The notes beneath the pieces are model-generated. The model did no database searches, was not told the origin of the DNA, and saw only the letters and a program-made list of their open reading frames with translations. 64,000 bases of DNA, taken from NCBI RefSeq assembly GCF_016908875.1, contig NZ_JAFBES010000003.1, forward strand, positions 62,001 through 126,000, given 5' to 3'. This DNA comes from Bacillus ectoiniformans (GTDB lineage: Bacteria > Bacillota > Bacilli > Bacillales > Domibacillaceae). The position numbers and the translations under genes were made by a program. Shown in pieces: positions 27,885-36,278 of this stretch. How positions within the stretch are numbered: position 1 is the first letter of the stretch; each line of letters begins with the position of its first letter.

Positions 27885-27914
27885 TGAAACACAAGAACCG
27901 TCCCCACTGTTTCA
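27885..27914. repeat. AACCGTCCCC palindromic element
   Basis: TGAAACA (27885-27891) and TGTTTCA (27908-27914) face each other around AAGAACCGTCCCC. Elements of this shape are common between genes in Bacillus. A partial inverted partner lies at 27352. Confidence 0.6.
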
Positions 27915-27923
27915 AAAAATCAA

Positions 27924-27972
27924 TTGACACTATTAAAAAATAACGTTATCATTATTGATAATGATAACGTTA
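27924..27972 (+). promoter_or_regulatory. Promoter and palindromic operator of the HTH-CPBP operon
   Basis: TTGACA (27924-27929), 17-bp spacer, TATCAT (27947-27952). A 32-bp palindrome (27941-27972) with 15-bp arms beginning TAACGTTATCATTAT and only two central bases unpaired covers the -10 and start site, 13 bp before the regulator gene. This is a classic autorepression layout. Confidence 0.8.
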
Positions 27973-27985
27973 AAAGGAGGAACAT

Positions 27986-28537
27986 ATGAAAGAGTCTAAA
28001 GCAGATCTGTTACTTCATCCGGTGCGAATTAAGATTGTGCAGACATTAGTGAATGGAAGGAAATTAACGGTTCAGCAGATAGGAGAGAAGCTTCCGGAGA
28101 TCCCGCAGGCAACATTGTACCGGCACTTAAAAAAGCTGCTAGAAGCAGATCTCATTGAAGTGGCAGAGGAAAACCGGGTGAGAGGCACGATTGAAAAAGT
28201 CTATACATTGCCATCACAGCCGGGCACGGTTACGGCAGAGGAATTTATGACAGCTACGGCTGAAGAACATATGAATTATTTTATGAAATTTATGGCGACC
28301 GTTCTGTCTGATTTTGAGTCTTATGTAAGCGATGATTCGTTTGATTTCGTAAAGGATGGAGCGGGCTACCGGCAGGCGACATTTTATGCCACCGACGAAG
28401 AGTTTCAGGAATTGGTTGAAACGATTGGTCATAAGTTAATGAAACTGCTAGAAAACGAAGCCGGGGAAAATAGGCGAAGACGAACGCTGTCTACGATTGT
28501 GACCACACAGAGGATAGATAAAAAGAGGGATGAGTAA
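27986..28537 (+). CDS. ArsR-like winged-helix transcriptional regulator
   Basis: 183 aa. The N-terminal winged helix (about 5-85) contains LLLHPVRIKIVQTL and the recognition helix PQATLYRHLKKLLEADLIEV. The C-terminal half is helical and of unknown ligand specificity. It likely represses itself and the downstream gene from the 32-bp palindrome. AAAGGAGGAAC precedes ATG 27986. The next gene starts right after its stop codon, so they form one unit. Confidence 0.85.
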   Translation: MKESKADLLLHPVRIKIVQTLVNGRKLTVQQIGEKLPEIPQATLYRHLKKLLEADLIEVAEENRVRGTIEKVYTLPSQPGTVTAEEFMTATAEEHMNYFMKFMATVLSDFESYVSDDSFDFVKDGAGYRQATFYATDEEFQELVETIGHKLMKLLENEAGENRRRRTLSTIVTTQRIDKKRDE

Positions 28538-29329
28538 ATGGGGAAAATTAACTTAAAGATTTCATTATTCTTAGCAGCTCTGTGCTTTATTGCGGGATTT
28601 TTTGCTGTTCCATATCAACTTCAAATGCTGCAAGATTTAATGCCGGAAAAATATGAAGATATGTTGGCAACTATGCCGCTGCCAATGGTTGGGCTGCAAA
28701 TAATCGCTTCATTGCAGTTGTTCATCGTTTCTTTTGTTTTGAGTTTAATAGGTATTAAATTAGCCAGAAAAACTGGCTTTTCTTTAAATATCCTGGACTC
28801 AATAGTTAGCAAAGCTAAAATTAAAGTGAATAAAAAATCTATAATTTTATCAATAATCAGTGGGATAGGTTTAGGTTTTGTTCTTATGAGTTATGATAGA
28901 TTTTATTTTCAATATCAAAATCCTATGATAGCAGAACATCACCCGGAATTTTCTTTCATAGCATTAATAGCAGGTGTTTTTTATGGAGGTGTTTTTGAAG
29001 AAATACTGTTAAGGCTCTTCTTGATGTCTTTAACAGTTTGGCTATTTATGAAAATTTTCAAGCTGACAAAGGAGAGCGTTTCTAGTAAATATTATTGGAT
29101 TGCCATTGTATTTACTTCTCTAATGTTCGCCATTGGTCACTTTCCAGCAACTCAAATGGCTTTTGGTGAATTAACCACTGATTTAATCATTCGAGGTTTA
29201 TTTTTAAACAGCATAGGTGGATTAGTCTTTGGCTATTTATATTGGAAAAAAGGTCTTGAATTTGCAATTTTAGCTCATATGTTTACTCATATTTCGATGC
29301 AGTTATTTTTTATTCCAATATTTTATTAA
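28538..29329 (+). CDS. CPBP family intramembrane metalloprotease
   Basis: 263 aa, about seven membrane helices. CPBP/Abi motifs are present in order: VFEEILLRLFL (EExxxR), FAIGHFP (FxxxH type) and AHMFTHIS (HxxxH). These supply the metal site inside the membrane. Family members cleave prenylated or membrane peptides or confer bacteriocin immunity; substrate unknown here. AT-rich relative to its neighbours. ATG follows the regulator's TAA directly. Confidence 0.88.
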   Translation: MGKINLKISLFLAALCFIAGFFAVPYQLQMLQDLMPEKYEDMLATMPLPMVGLQIIASLQLFIVSFVLSLIGIKLARKTGFSLNILDSIVSKAKIKVNKKSIILSIISGIGLGFVLMSYDRFYFQYQNPMIAEHHPEFSFIALIAGVFYGGVFEEILLRLFLMSLTVWLFMKIFKLTKESVSSKYYWIAIVFTSLMFAIGHFPATQMAFGELTTDLIIRGLFLNSIGGLVFGYLYWKKGLEFAILAHMFTHISMQLFFIPIFY

Positions 29330-29383
29330 GCAGCCTATACTAACGCCTTCTGCTGTACTTCATTTCATATACCTTATCAAACC

Positions 29384-29417
29384 GGCTTGCAGAGAAACTA
29401 ATCTGTCAGCCTTTTTT
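29384..29417 (+). terminator. Terminator of the HTH-CPBP operon
   Basis: GGCTTGCAGA pairs imperfectly (two mismatches) with TCTGTCAGCC, followed by TTTTTT. Confidence 0.6.
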
Positions 29418-29423
29418 GCCTAT

Positions 29424-29457
29424 AAAAAAAGAGAGGCTTCAACAAGAAGCCCCCCTC
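29424..29457 (-). terminator. Terminator of the hydroxybutyrate operon
   Basis: On the minus strand a hairpin built on GAGGGGGGCTTC and GAAGCCTCTC is followed by seven T; it ends the operon on the right. Confidence 0.75.
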
Positions 29458-29466
29458 ATATTTCAA

Positions 29467-30243
29467 TTATTGAGCTGTATATCCGCCATCGATGACAACT
29501 GCTTGACCAGTTACTCCCTTAGCCATATCGCTTGATAAAAATAGAGAGTAATCAGCAATTTCTTCTACAGAAAGCAAGCGTTTTTGTGGAACCAATGGGT
29601 AGATGACTTCTTCAAGAACTTTCTCTAAAGGAACGTTTCTTGTATTAGCCAAGTCTTTTAATTGGTTTTGTACAAGCGGTGTATCTACATAACCAGGAGC
29701 AACAGCGTTCACTGTAATTCCGTGAGCAGCACCTTCAAGAGCAGCTACTTTCGTTAAGCCGATCACACCATGCTTCGCACTGTTATAAGCTGCTTTGCCT
29801 GCGAATCCAACAAGACCATTGATGGAAGCCATGTTGATAATACGTCCGAATTTTTGTTTTTTCATCACTGGGAAAGCGTGTTTAATCGCAATGAATGGCG
29901 CTGTCAGCATGATGCTTGTCAGCAATTCGAATTTCTCTGTTGGGAATTCTTCGATTGGTGATACAAACTGCATGCCTGCATTGTTAATTAAAACATCTAA
30001 GCGGCCATATTTCTCTACAGTTTTCGCAATCATGTTTTCGATATCGGCTTCAACCGTTACGTTTGCTTTAATGCCGTATGCGTCAAACCCTTTTTGAACA
30101 AGAGAGTCAGCAGCTGCGACTACGCCTTCTTCGTTTAGGTCAGTTAAAACGACTTTCGCACCTTTTTCAGCGAACTTTTCACCAATTTCAAACCCGATTC
30201 CTCGCGCTGCACCTGTAATTAAAACGACTTTATTTTCAACCAT
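29467..30243 (-). CDS. bdhA: D-3-hydroxybutyrate dehydrogenase
   Basis: 258-aa short-chain dehydrogenase. NAD fold TGAARGIG, NNAG, catalytic YNSAKHG (Tyr-x3-Lys) and Ser in NMASING. NAGMQFVSPIEEFP carries the Gln that contacts hydroxybutyrate in the characterised family, as in B. subtilis YxjF. Oxidises 3-hydroxybutyrate to acetoacetate with NAD. Cotranscribed behind a GntP-type permease 18 bp upstream; no CoA-transferase genes are adjacent, unlike the yxjC-scoAB-yxjF order in B. subtilis. Confidence 0.92.
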   Translation of the reverse strand: MVENKVVLITGAARGIGFEIGEKFAEKGAKVVLTDLNEEGVVAAADSLVQKGFDAYGIKANVTVEADIENMIAKTVEKYGRLDVLINNAGMQFVSPIEEFPTEKFELLTSIMLTAPFIAIKHAFPVMKKQKFGRIINMASINGLVGFAGKAAYNSAKHGVIGLTKVAALEGAAHGITVNAVAPGYVDTPLVQNQLKDLANTRNVPLEKVLEEVIYPLVPQKRLLSVEEIADYSLFLSSDMAKGVTGQAVVIDGGYTAQ

Positions 30244-30261
30244 CTTTACTGCATCTCCTTC

Positions 30262-31569
30262 TTAGATAATCCCTATAGTAGCTAATACAATTCCTACAAC
30301 TGTTGCAATTGTTGGAATGATAACCCCAATAACAAATACATCTTTATATGATTCTTTATGTGTAATGCCTGTAACAGCTAACAGCGTCAATAATGCGCCG
30401 TTATGCGGAAGAATTAATGCACCTGATGCCACTGAGGCGATGCGGTGAAACGCTTCTAAATTGATTCCGCTAGCTATCGCCAGATCATAATACTGTGAGC
30501 CTAAGGCCTCTAGTACAATTCCCATACCGCCTGAAGCAGAACCAGTCACACCAGCCATCAGCTGAGTAGTCAACGCTTCTGAAATTAAAGGGCTGCCCTT
30601 AATTCCCATTAACATATCCGTGATTTTAGAGAAATCAGGAACGGCTTTTACAACAGCACCGAAACCTACAGCCGCGGCTGTATTAATAATAGCTACGACA
30701 GCTCCTTTTGCACCCGCATTGATGGATCCAAGAAAGCCTTTCACTTTTTTCGGATTTAAAATCATCGTTAATAAAATACCTACGATCATCGAGATAATAA
30801 TATCAATGTGAAACGCATTTAATAATATTACAATAACAATTAGTGGTAAAAATGATAAGAATGGATTAGGCGTGGAGACCTCTTTCTCCTCCGTGTCTTT
30901 TTCCTCATTCTCCGCTTTTTCTTCCGGTTCTACATAACCAATGCCTTGCTCCTCCAACTTCTTTTGGCGGTAAGCAAGGTAAAAATATCCGCCGAGAGCC
31001 ATAATTAGACTGGCGACAATCCCGATAATCGGTGCAGCCATTGGCGTCGTTTTAAAATAATTCATTGGAATCAAGTTCTGAATTTGCGGCGAGCCAGGCA
31101 CGGCTGTCATAGTGAACGTGAATGCCCCAAGAACAAGAGTTGGGGGAATAAGCGTCCTCGAAATATTTGCTTCTTTAAAAAGAGCTAGAGTGATTGGGTA
31201 AACCGCAAATACAACGACGAACAAGCTGACTCCGCCATATGTAAGTACAGCAGAGGCAATAAGCACCCCTAATATAGCTCTTTTCTTGCCGATTACTTTT
31301 GTAATCCACATGGCTACAGATTTGGCGGCGCCTGTGTCGTCCATCACTTTTCCAAATATCGCACCGAGCATAAATACTGGGAACCATGCTTTCGTAAAGT
31401 CTACAAACCCTTGCATATACTCACCGGTATAGGTATCAAGGATGTTCATACCATTTAAGAAAGCAACAACCCCTGCAATTAAAGGAGCCAGCCAGATAAT
31501 GGACCAGCCAAAGTAAGCGAGAACCATTAATAGCACTAAGCCGATTAAGATCCCTAACATGTATATCAC
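30262..31569 (-). CDS. GntP-family permease, probably for 3-hydroxybutyrate
   Basis: 435 aa, about 12 membrane helices and a Glu/Lys-rich cytoplasmic loop near residue 215 (EPEEKAENEEKDTEEKE). GntP-type features include FGKVMDDTGAAKSVA and LILPHNGALLTLLAVTG. The gene order with the hydroxybutyrate dehydrogenase, and the B. subtilis YxjC parallel, point to uptake of 3-hydroxybutyrate rather than gluconate. The substrate is inferred from context. Confidence 0.88.
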   Translation of the reverse strand: MIYMLGILIGLVLLMVLAYFGWSIIWLAPLIAGVVAFLNGMNILDTYTGEYMQGFVDFTKAWFPVFMLGAIFGKVMDDTGAAKSVAMWITKVIGKKRAILGVLIASAVLTYGGVSLFVVVFAVYPITLALFKEANISRTLIPPTLVLGAFTFTMTAVPGSPQIQNLIPMNYFKTTPMAAPIIGIVASLIMALGGYFYLAYRQKKLEEQGIGYVEPEEKAENEEKDTEEKEVSTPNPFLSFLPLIVIVILLNAFHIDIIISMIVGILLTMILNPKKVKGFLGSINAGAKGAVVAIINTAAAVGFGAVVKAVPDFSKITDMLMGIKGSPLISEALTTQLMAGVTGSASGGMGIVLEALGSQYYDLAIASGINLEAFHRIASVASGALILPHNGALLTLLAVTGITHKESYKDVFVIGVIIPTIATVVGIVLATIGII

Positions 31570-31628
31570 CTTCCATTTAGTTGTGAATATCTTCTAGTTG
31601 TTATAGTTGATCTTTTTCACAAAAAAAT

Positions 31629-31664
31629 ACTTACTTTAAAATATTCTCATAATTTAAAGTAAGT
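31629..31664. promoter_or_regulatory. Inverted repeat upstream of the hydroxybutyrate operon
   Basis: ACTTACTTTAAA (31629-31640) and TTTAAAGTAAGT (31653-31664) are perfect 12-bp arms, 60 bp before the permease start. It could be an operator or a leader hairpin (T-run follows on the minus strand). The rest of the 31570-31981 gap shows nothing else I can support. Confidence 0.5.
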
Positions 31665-31981
31665 TTTAATTATATCAATATAACAACAGGGCAAAGCATT
31701 TGCACATTGTAATACATAGAGAAATCGAACGTCAAGGGAATAAATTGGTTATCTTCGTCAAACGAAAGGATTGAATATGAGAGAAATCCAATAACGGCTT
31801 ATATGTATGTGCTTACATTTTTCGACAAAATTTTTATTGTTTTTTCAAATATAAAGCTCTTAATACCCTGTTTCTGTCTCAGAATAAGTACGATGAATCC
31901 CTTTTTCCATTTCAATGAAACAAAAAGATGTTTTCTCATGTAAAATGGAGGCAATAAATTTACTTGAGAAGGTGAGCAAAA

Positions 31982-33100
31982 ATGAAACATTATCTTGTGA
32001 TTGGTGCTGGAATTTTAGGAGCATCAACAGCGTATCACTTAGCTAGATCAGGGCAAAATGTAACCATTATCGATCGAGAGGACGCAGGACAAGCTACAGA
32101 TGCAGCTGCCGGAATTATTTGTCCATGGCTGTCTCAGCGCCGAAATAAAGCATGGTATGCACTGGCAAAAGGAGGAGCAGCGCATTACCAAACGTTGATT
32201 GAAGAGTTAAAAGAAGATGGAGAAACTGATACTGGATATAAGCGGGTGGGAGCGATCAGTTTACATAGTGACGAGGGCAAGCTGCTTCAAATGGAAGAGA
32301 GAGCGCTCCAAAGACGGGAAGATGCTGCGGAAATCGGGAAGATTAAACAGCTCTCGCAGGACGAAACAGTAAGACTATTCCCCGCCTTAACCCACGATTA
32401 TCGGTCGGTGTTTATTAGCGGTGCCGCACGAGTGGATGGAAGAGCGTTAAGAAACGCATTGATCAATGGCGCTGTAAAGCATGGGGCGACTCTTGTGAAA
32501 GGGTCTGCTGAGTTAAAACAAGACGTACACTCCACTCTTTCTGTCAAGGTTGGTGAGCAGCAATTTGAAGCTGACGGAGTGATCGTTACAGCAGGTGCGT
32601 GGGCAGATCAACTACTGGCGCCTCTAGGCATTCGTTTACTTCTGAGTGCTCAGAAAGCACAAATTGTACACCTTCAGCAAGAACAGGACGAAACAGATTC
32701 GTGGCCTGTGGTAATGCCGCCAAACGATCAATATATTTTAGCTTTTGATAAAGGCCGAGTCGTGGTTGGCGCCACGCATGAAAATGATAAGGCATTTGAT
32801 CAGCGTGTGACGGCAGGAGGATTGAATGAAGTATTTGATAAAGCACTGTCTATCGCTCCTGGTCTTTCAGAAAGTACCTTTGTCGAGGCAAGAGTTGGTT
32901 TTAGACCATTTACACCAGGATTTCTTCCGGTAATCGGACAAGTTCCCGGTTATGAGAATTTATTTCTTGCCAACGGCTTGGGCGCGTCTGGTTTAACCGC
33001 TGGCCCTTTTCTTGGCGCTCAACTGGCTAAGCTGGCTGCAGGAGAAGAGGTAGATATTGATCTTGATTTATATGATGTGGCGAAGGCCATTGAATCATGA
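31982..33100 (+). CDS. DAO-family FAD-dependent oxidoreductase (YurR/DadA-like)
   Basis: 372 aa. FAD-binding GAGILGASTAYHLA (residues 8-21) and the C-terminal GASGLTAGPFLG segment are typical of the D-amino-acid/glycine oxidase superfamily. The best fit is the B. subtilis YurR group of uncharacterised amine or amino-acid oxidoreductases. Cytosolic, no signal. AAGGTGAG precedes the ATG. Divergent from the hydroxybutyrate operon; monocistronic. Confidence 0.88.
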   Translation: MKHYLVIGAGILGASTAYHLARSGQNVTIIDREDAGQATDAAAGIICPWLSQRRNKAWYALAKGGAAHYQTLIEELKEDGETDTGYKRVGAISLHSDEGKLLQMEERALQRREDAAEIGKIKQLSQDETVRLFPALTHDYRSVFISGAARVDGRALRNALINGAVKHGATLVKGSAELKQDVHSTLSVKVGEQQFEADGVIVTAGAWADQLLAPLGIRLLLSAQKAQIVHLQQEQDETDSWPVVMPPNDQYILAFDKGRVVVGATHENDKAFDQRVTAGGLNEVFDKALSIAPGLSESTFVEARVGFRPFTPGFLPVIGQVPGYENLFLANGLGASGLTAGPFLGAQLAKLAAGEEVDIDLDLYDVAKAIES

Positions 33101-33219
33101 ACCATTCAGCAAATAAATAAAAAAATTTTTGAAAATAAATAGTTCTCTCCAACCGGGGTATAACACTAATAATATACATTTCGTATACGCCATCATATCA
33201 AGTGTTAGGAGAGATTTCC

Positions 33220-34053
33220 ATGCAGTGGAAAGGGAGAAGAGCAAGTTCAAATGTAGAAGATCGGCGAGGCATGGGAGGCAAAGGGCTTATAGGGGGAGGG
33301 ATTGGCGGATTAGTTCTCTTTCTCGTCATTGCTTTTCTCGGAGGAGACCCCGGCCAAATTCTCAATAGCTTGCCTGCAGATAACACAGCCACATACGAAG
33401 AAACAGACCAAGATAGAGAGCTGTCACAGTTTGTTTCAGTCGTTCTTGCAGATACCGAGGATGTATGGAGTGATGTGTTTAGAAAAGAAGGGTTAGTGTA
33501 TAAAGAGCCGACACTTGTTTTATATTCAGGAAGTGTTCAATCTGCTTGCGGTACGGCAGGGTCTTCCGTTGGTCCGTTTTATTGCCCGGGTGATCAAAAG
33601 CTGTATATTGATCTAAGCTTTTATGAAGAACTTAACCGGAAATTCAAGGCGCCAGGAGACTTCGCGATGGCTTATGTGATTGCCCATGAAGTAGGCCATC
33701 ATGTACAGACACTTTTAGGCACGACGGAAAAGATTATGCCGCTTCGCCAAAGAATGAGTGAAAAAGAGTTTAATAAATACCTCGTCCGTTTTGAGTTGCA
33801 GGCAGACTACTATGCGGGTGTATGGGCTCACCATGCACAAGGTATGGGCGTTCTTGAAGAGGGAGATTTAGAAGAAGCCCTAACCGCTGCGAGTGCAGTA
33901 GGTGATGATACGATTCAAAAAAGAGCGCAGGGATATGTGGTGCCGGAAAGCTTTACTCATGGTACATCGGAGCAAAGGAAGAGCTGGTTTTATAAAGGGT
34001 TTCAAGCTGGAGACATCAAAAGCGGAGATACGTTTAATACGAGAAGTCCATAA
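33220..34053 (+). CDS. Neutral zinc metallopeptidase (YpfJ family)
   Basis: 277 aa. Cytoplasmic N-terminal tail (MQWKGRRASSNVEDRRG), one membrane helix at about 27-45 after a Gly-rich stretch, then an extracytoplasmic protease domain. The zinc motif is HEVGHH in AYVIAHEVGHHVQTLLG, and FELQADYYAG supplies the downstream Glu. YpfJ-type proteins have this layout. Substrate unknown. TAGGAGAG lies 6 nt before ATG 33220; the ORF start at 33202 is not supported. Confidence 0.9.
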   Translation: MQWKGRRASSNVEDRRGMGGKGLIGGGIGGLVLFLVIAFLGGDPGQILNSLPADNTATYEETDQDRELSQFVSVVLADTEDVWSDVFRKEGLVYKEPTLVLYSGSVQSACGTAGSSVGPFYCPGDQKLYIDLSFYEELNRKFKAPGDFAMAYVIAHEVGHHVQTLLGTTEKIMPLRQRMSEKEFNKYLVRFELQADYYAGVWAHHAQGMGVLEEGDLEEALTAASAVGDDTIQKRAQGYVVPESFTHGTSEQRKSWFYKGFQAGDIKSGDTFNTRSP

Positions 34054-34107
34054 AATACGTTATGGAACCTTCTTTATGGATAAATATGCAGGAAAGGATG
34101 AAAAGGT

Positions 34108-34608
34108 ATGAAGTCGCCGTTCAAGTCATTTATGCTTCAAGATGATGGGATCATTCCCAATAACCCTGATCTGCCTGTATTGGTGTATGAAGGTCCGTTT
34201 AAAGATTGTCCAAATGAAATCGAGCATATTTTCAATCGTCATCAGTGGAGCAACAGCTGGATCAACGGCATTTTCGATTTCCACCATTATCACAGCAATG
34301 CTCATGAAGTGCTCGGAGTGAAGGCAGGCAGTGCGGTTGTTCTCATTGGCGGGGAAAAGGGACAGCATTTGAATTTATCAGTTGGTGATGTGTTGGTTCT
34401 TCCGGCAGGAACGGGTCATAAGAAGCTAGAAAGCAGTCAAGACTTCCAAGTGGTGGGTGCCTATCCGAATGGACAATCCTATAATATGAGAAAGAGTGAT
34501 CCGAGCATTCATTCACAATCTATGAGTGAAATCGCCAATGTTTCTATTCCCCAAACTGATCCTGTGTATGGGGACAGCGGCCCTTTGCTTCAAGCATGGA
34601 AGAAGTAA
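34108..34608 (+). CDS. Cupin protein (YjlB-like)
   Basis: 166 aa, single cupin barrel. Metal-site residues lie in FDFHHYHSNAHEVLGV (motif 1) and in GDVLVLPAGTGHKKL (motif 2). The sequence follows B. subtilis YjlB closely (QDDGIIPNNP, WSNSWINGIFD, GAYPNGQ). Enzymatic role not established. AAAGGATGAAAAGGT precedes the ATG. Confidence 0.85.
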   Translation: MKSPFKSFMLQDDGIIPNNPDLPVLVYEGPFKDCPNEIEHIFNRHQWSNSWINGIFDFHHYHSNAHEVLGVKAGSAVVLIGGEKGQHLNLSVGDVLVLPAGTGHKKLESSQDFQVVGAYPNGQSYNMRKSDPSIHSQSMSEIANVSIPQTDPVYGDSGPLLQAWKK

Positions 34609-34614
34609 GTGATG

Positions 34615-34656
34615 CTGAACTTATATTGATTCATTCGGTTTCCGCCGGATGTTCAG
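34615..34656 (+). other. Structured element before dbpA
   Basis: CTGAAC (34615-34620) pairs with GTTCAG (34651-34656) outside an inner stem CATTCGG/CCGGATG (34632-34638 with 34645-34651). No T-run follows directly, so it could be part of the helicase mRNA leader or a weak end for the cupin gene. Confidence 0.3.
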
Positions 34657-34729
34657 TTATAATGTCATAAGGAAGATGATAGCTGATTTTTATCATTGAA
34701 AAGATTATATAAACAGAAGAGGTTACGAC

Positions 34730-36178
34730 ATGAGTAAAATAAGCTTTGCAGATTATCGGTTAAGCCCGGAGATTGTTCGGGCATTAGAAGGTTTAGGATA
34801 TACAGAGCCAACTGAGGTACAAAGAGAAGTCATTCCAGCAGCTCTCGAAAAGAAGGACTTGACTGTGAAATCTCAAACAGGAAGCGGAAAAACGGCTGCT
34901 TTTGGCATTCCGATTTGTGAATTGGTTGAATGGGAAGAAAATAAGCCGCAGGCATTAATTTTAACCCCAACAAGAGAACTGGCCGATCAAGTAAAAGAAG
35001 ACATCACGAATATCGGGCGATTTAAGCGAATCAAAGCGACAGCCGTCTACGGTAAACAGCCATTTGCTAGACAAAAAGCGGAGTTAAAACAAAAAAGCCA
35101 TGTGGTTACAGGAACGCCTGGACGTGTGCTTGATCATATTGAAAAAGGCACGCTTGATTTAAGCCGCATGAAATACCTTGTTTTAGATGAAGCAGACGAG
35201 ATGTTAAATATGGGATTTATTGACCAAGTAGAGGCTATTATTAACGAACTGCCAAAGAATCGGATGACGATGCTGTTTTCAGCTACATTGCCTGAAGATG
35301 TGGAAAAGCTCTGCTACAAATATATGAAAAGCCCTGTAGATATTGAAATTCAATCGAAGGTGAGTACAGCAGACCGGATTGACCATTCCTTATTTATTGT
35401 CAGGGAAGAGGAAAAATTTCAGTTATTAAAGGATGTTACGATTGTAGAAAATCCAGATAGCTGCATCATCTTTTGCCGGACGCAGGAACAGGTAGACCGA
35501 ATTTATCAGCAGCTGGACCGACTCGATTATCCTTGTGATAAGATTCATGGGGGCATGAGCCAAGACGACCGCTTTGCTGTGATGAATGAGTTTAAAAGAG
35601 GGGAATTTCGCTATTTAGTCGCGACGGACGTAGCAGCGAGAGGAATCGATATTGAAAATATTACCCATGTGATTAACTATGACCTTCCGATGGAGAAGGA
35701 AAGCTATGTCCATCGGGCCGGTAGAACAGGACGTGCGGGAAGAACAGGTAAAGCAATCAGCTTTGTGACTCCTTATGAAGAGAAGTTCCTCTCGGATATT
35801 GAAGCTTATATTGGGTTGGATATTCAACGAAAAGATGCCCCGTCTAAAGAAGAAGTGTCGACTAAAAAAGACGAGTTTGAAGAGAAACTAAACTCAATGC
35901 CTGAATTAAAAGCCGATAAAAATGAACAATTAAATCAAGAAATCATGAAGCTTTATTTTAACGGGGGCAAGAAAAAGAAAATAAGAGCCGTTGATTTTGT
36001 GGGAACGATCGCAAAAATTGAAGGTGTAAACGCAGAAGATATAGGGATTATTACGATCCAGGATAACGTCTCCTATGTAGATATTTTAAACGGAAAAGGT
36101 CCCCTTGTTCTAAAAGAGATGAAGCGGACAACTGTTAAAGGCAAACAGCTGAAGGTGCATGAGGCTTTTAAAAAATAG
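34730..36178 (+). CDS. dbpA: DbpA/YxiN-type DEAD-box RNA helicase
   Basis: 482 aa. Motifs in order: Q motif near residue 30, SQTGSGKT (I), PTRELA (Ia), TPGR (Ib), DEAD (II), SAT (III), [12 protein letters not shown] (V) and [10 protein letters not shown] (VI). After a charged linker (about 375-400) comes a C-terminal RRM-like domain (about 405-480; [17 protein letters not shown]) that in B. subtilis YxiN and E. coli DbpA binds 23S rRNA hairpin 92. ATP-dependent remodelling during large-subunit assembly. Preceded by AGAGG. Confidence 0.95.
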   Translation: MSKISFADYRLSPEIVRALEGLGYTEPTEVQREVIPAALEKKDLTVKSQTGSGKTAAFGIPICELVEWEENKPQALILTPTRELADQVKEDITNIGRFKRIKATAVYGKQPFARQKAELKQKSHVVTGTPGRVLDHIEKGTLDLSRMKYLVLDEADEMLNMGFIDQVEAIINELPKNRMTMLFSATLPEDVEKLCYKYMKSPVDIEIQSKVSTADRIDHSLFIVREEEKFQLLKDVTIVENPDSCIIFCRTQEQVDRIYQQLDRLDYPCDKIHGGMSQDDRFAVMNEFKRGEFRYLVATDVAARGIDIENITHVINYDLPMEKESYVHRAGRTGRAGRTGKAISFVTPYEEKFLSDIEAYIGLDIQRKDAPSKEEVSTKKDEFEEKLNSMPELKADKNEQLNQEIMKLYFNGGKKKKIRAVDFVGTIAKIEGVNAEDIGIITIQDNVSYVDILNGKGPLVLKEMKRTTVKGKQLKVHEAFKK

Positions 36179-36249
36179 TTCTGTGAAAGAATGATATTGG
36201 CATTTGAAATTTTATCAAACTAAAGCAAGATAAAACTCACTTATCAACA

Positions 36250-36278
36250 AAAAACTACCTTAATTAGGTAGTTTTTTT
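36250..36278. terminator. Bidirectional terminator between dbpA and the hydrolase gene
   Basis: AAAAAACTACCT and AGGTAGTTTTTTT face each other around TAATT, giving a T-run on both strands between convergent genes. Confidence 0.8.

Noticed and set aside
27589-27927. 112-aa plus-strand ORF with Lys/Glu-Arg-Ile heptads
   Set aside because: It is the translation of the 21-bp repeat array, has no SD and runs into the AACCGTCCCC element.
29795-30097. 100-aa plus-strand ORF inside bdhA
   Set aside because: Antisense shadow; no SD or similarity.
31680-31720. Possible sigma-54 (-24/-12) promoter before the hydroxybutyrate permease
   Set aside because: The TGTGCAAATGCTTTGC stretch lacks the TGGCAC/TTGCA pattern.
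33140-33175. Possible sigma-B promoter (GGGTAT) before the YpfJ-type gene
   Set aside because: The only GTT-like upstream element is 10 nt away, too close for sigma-B.
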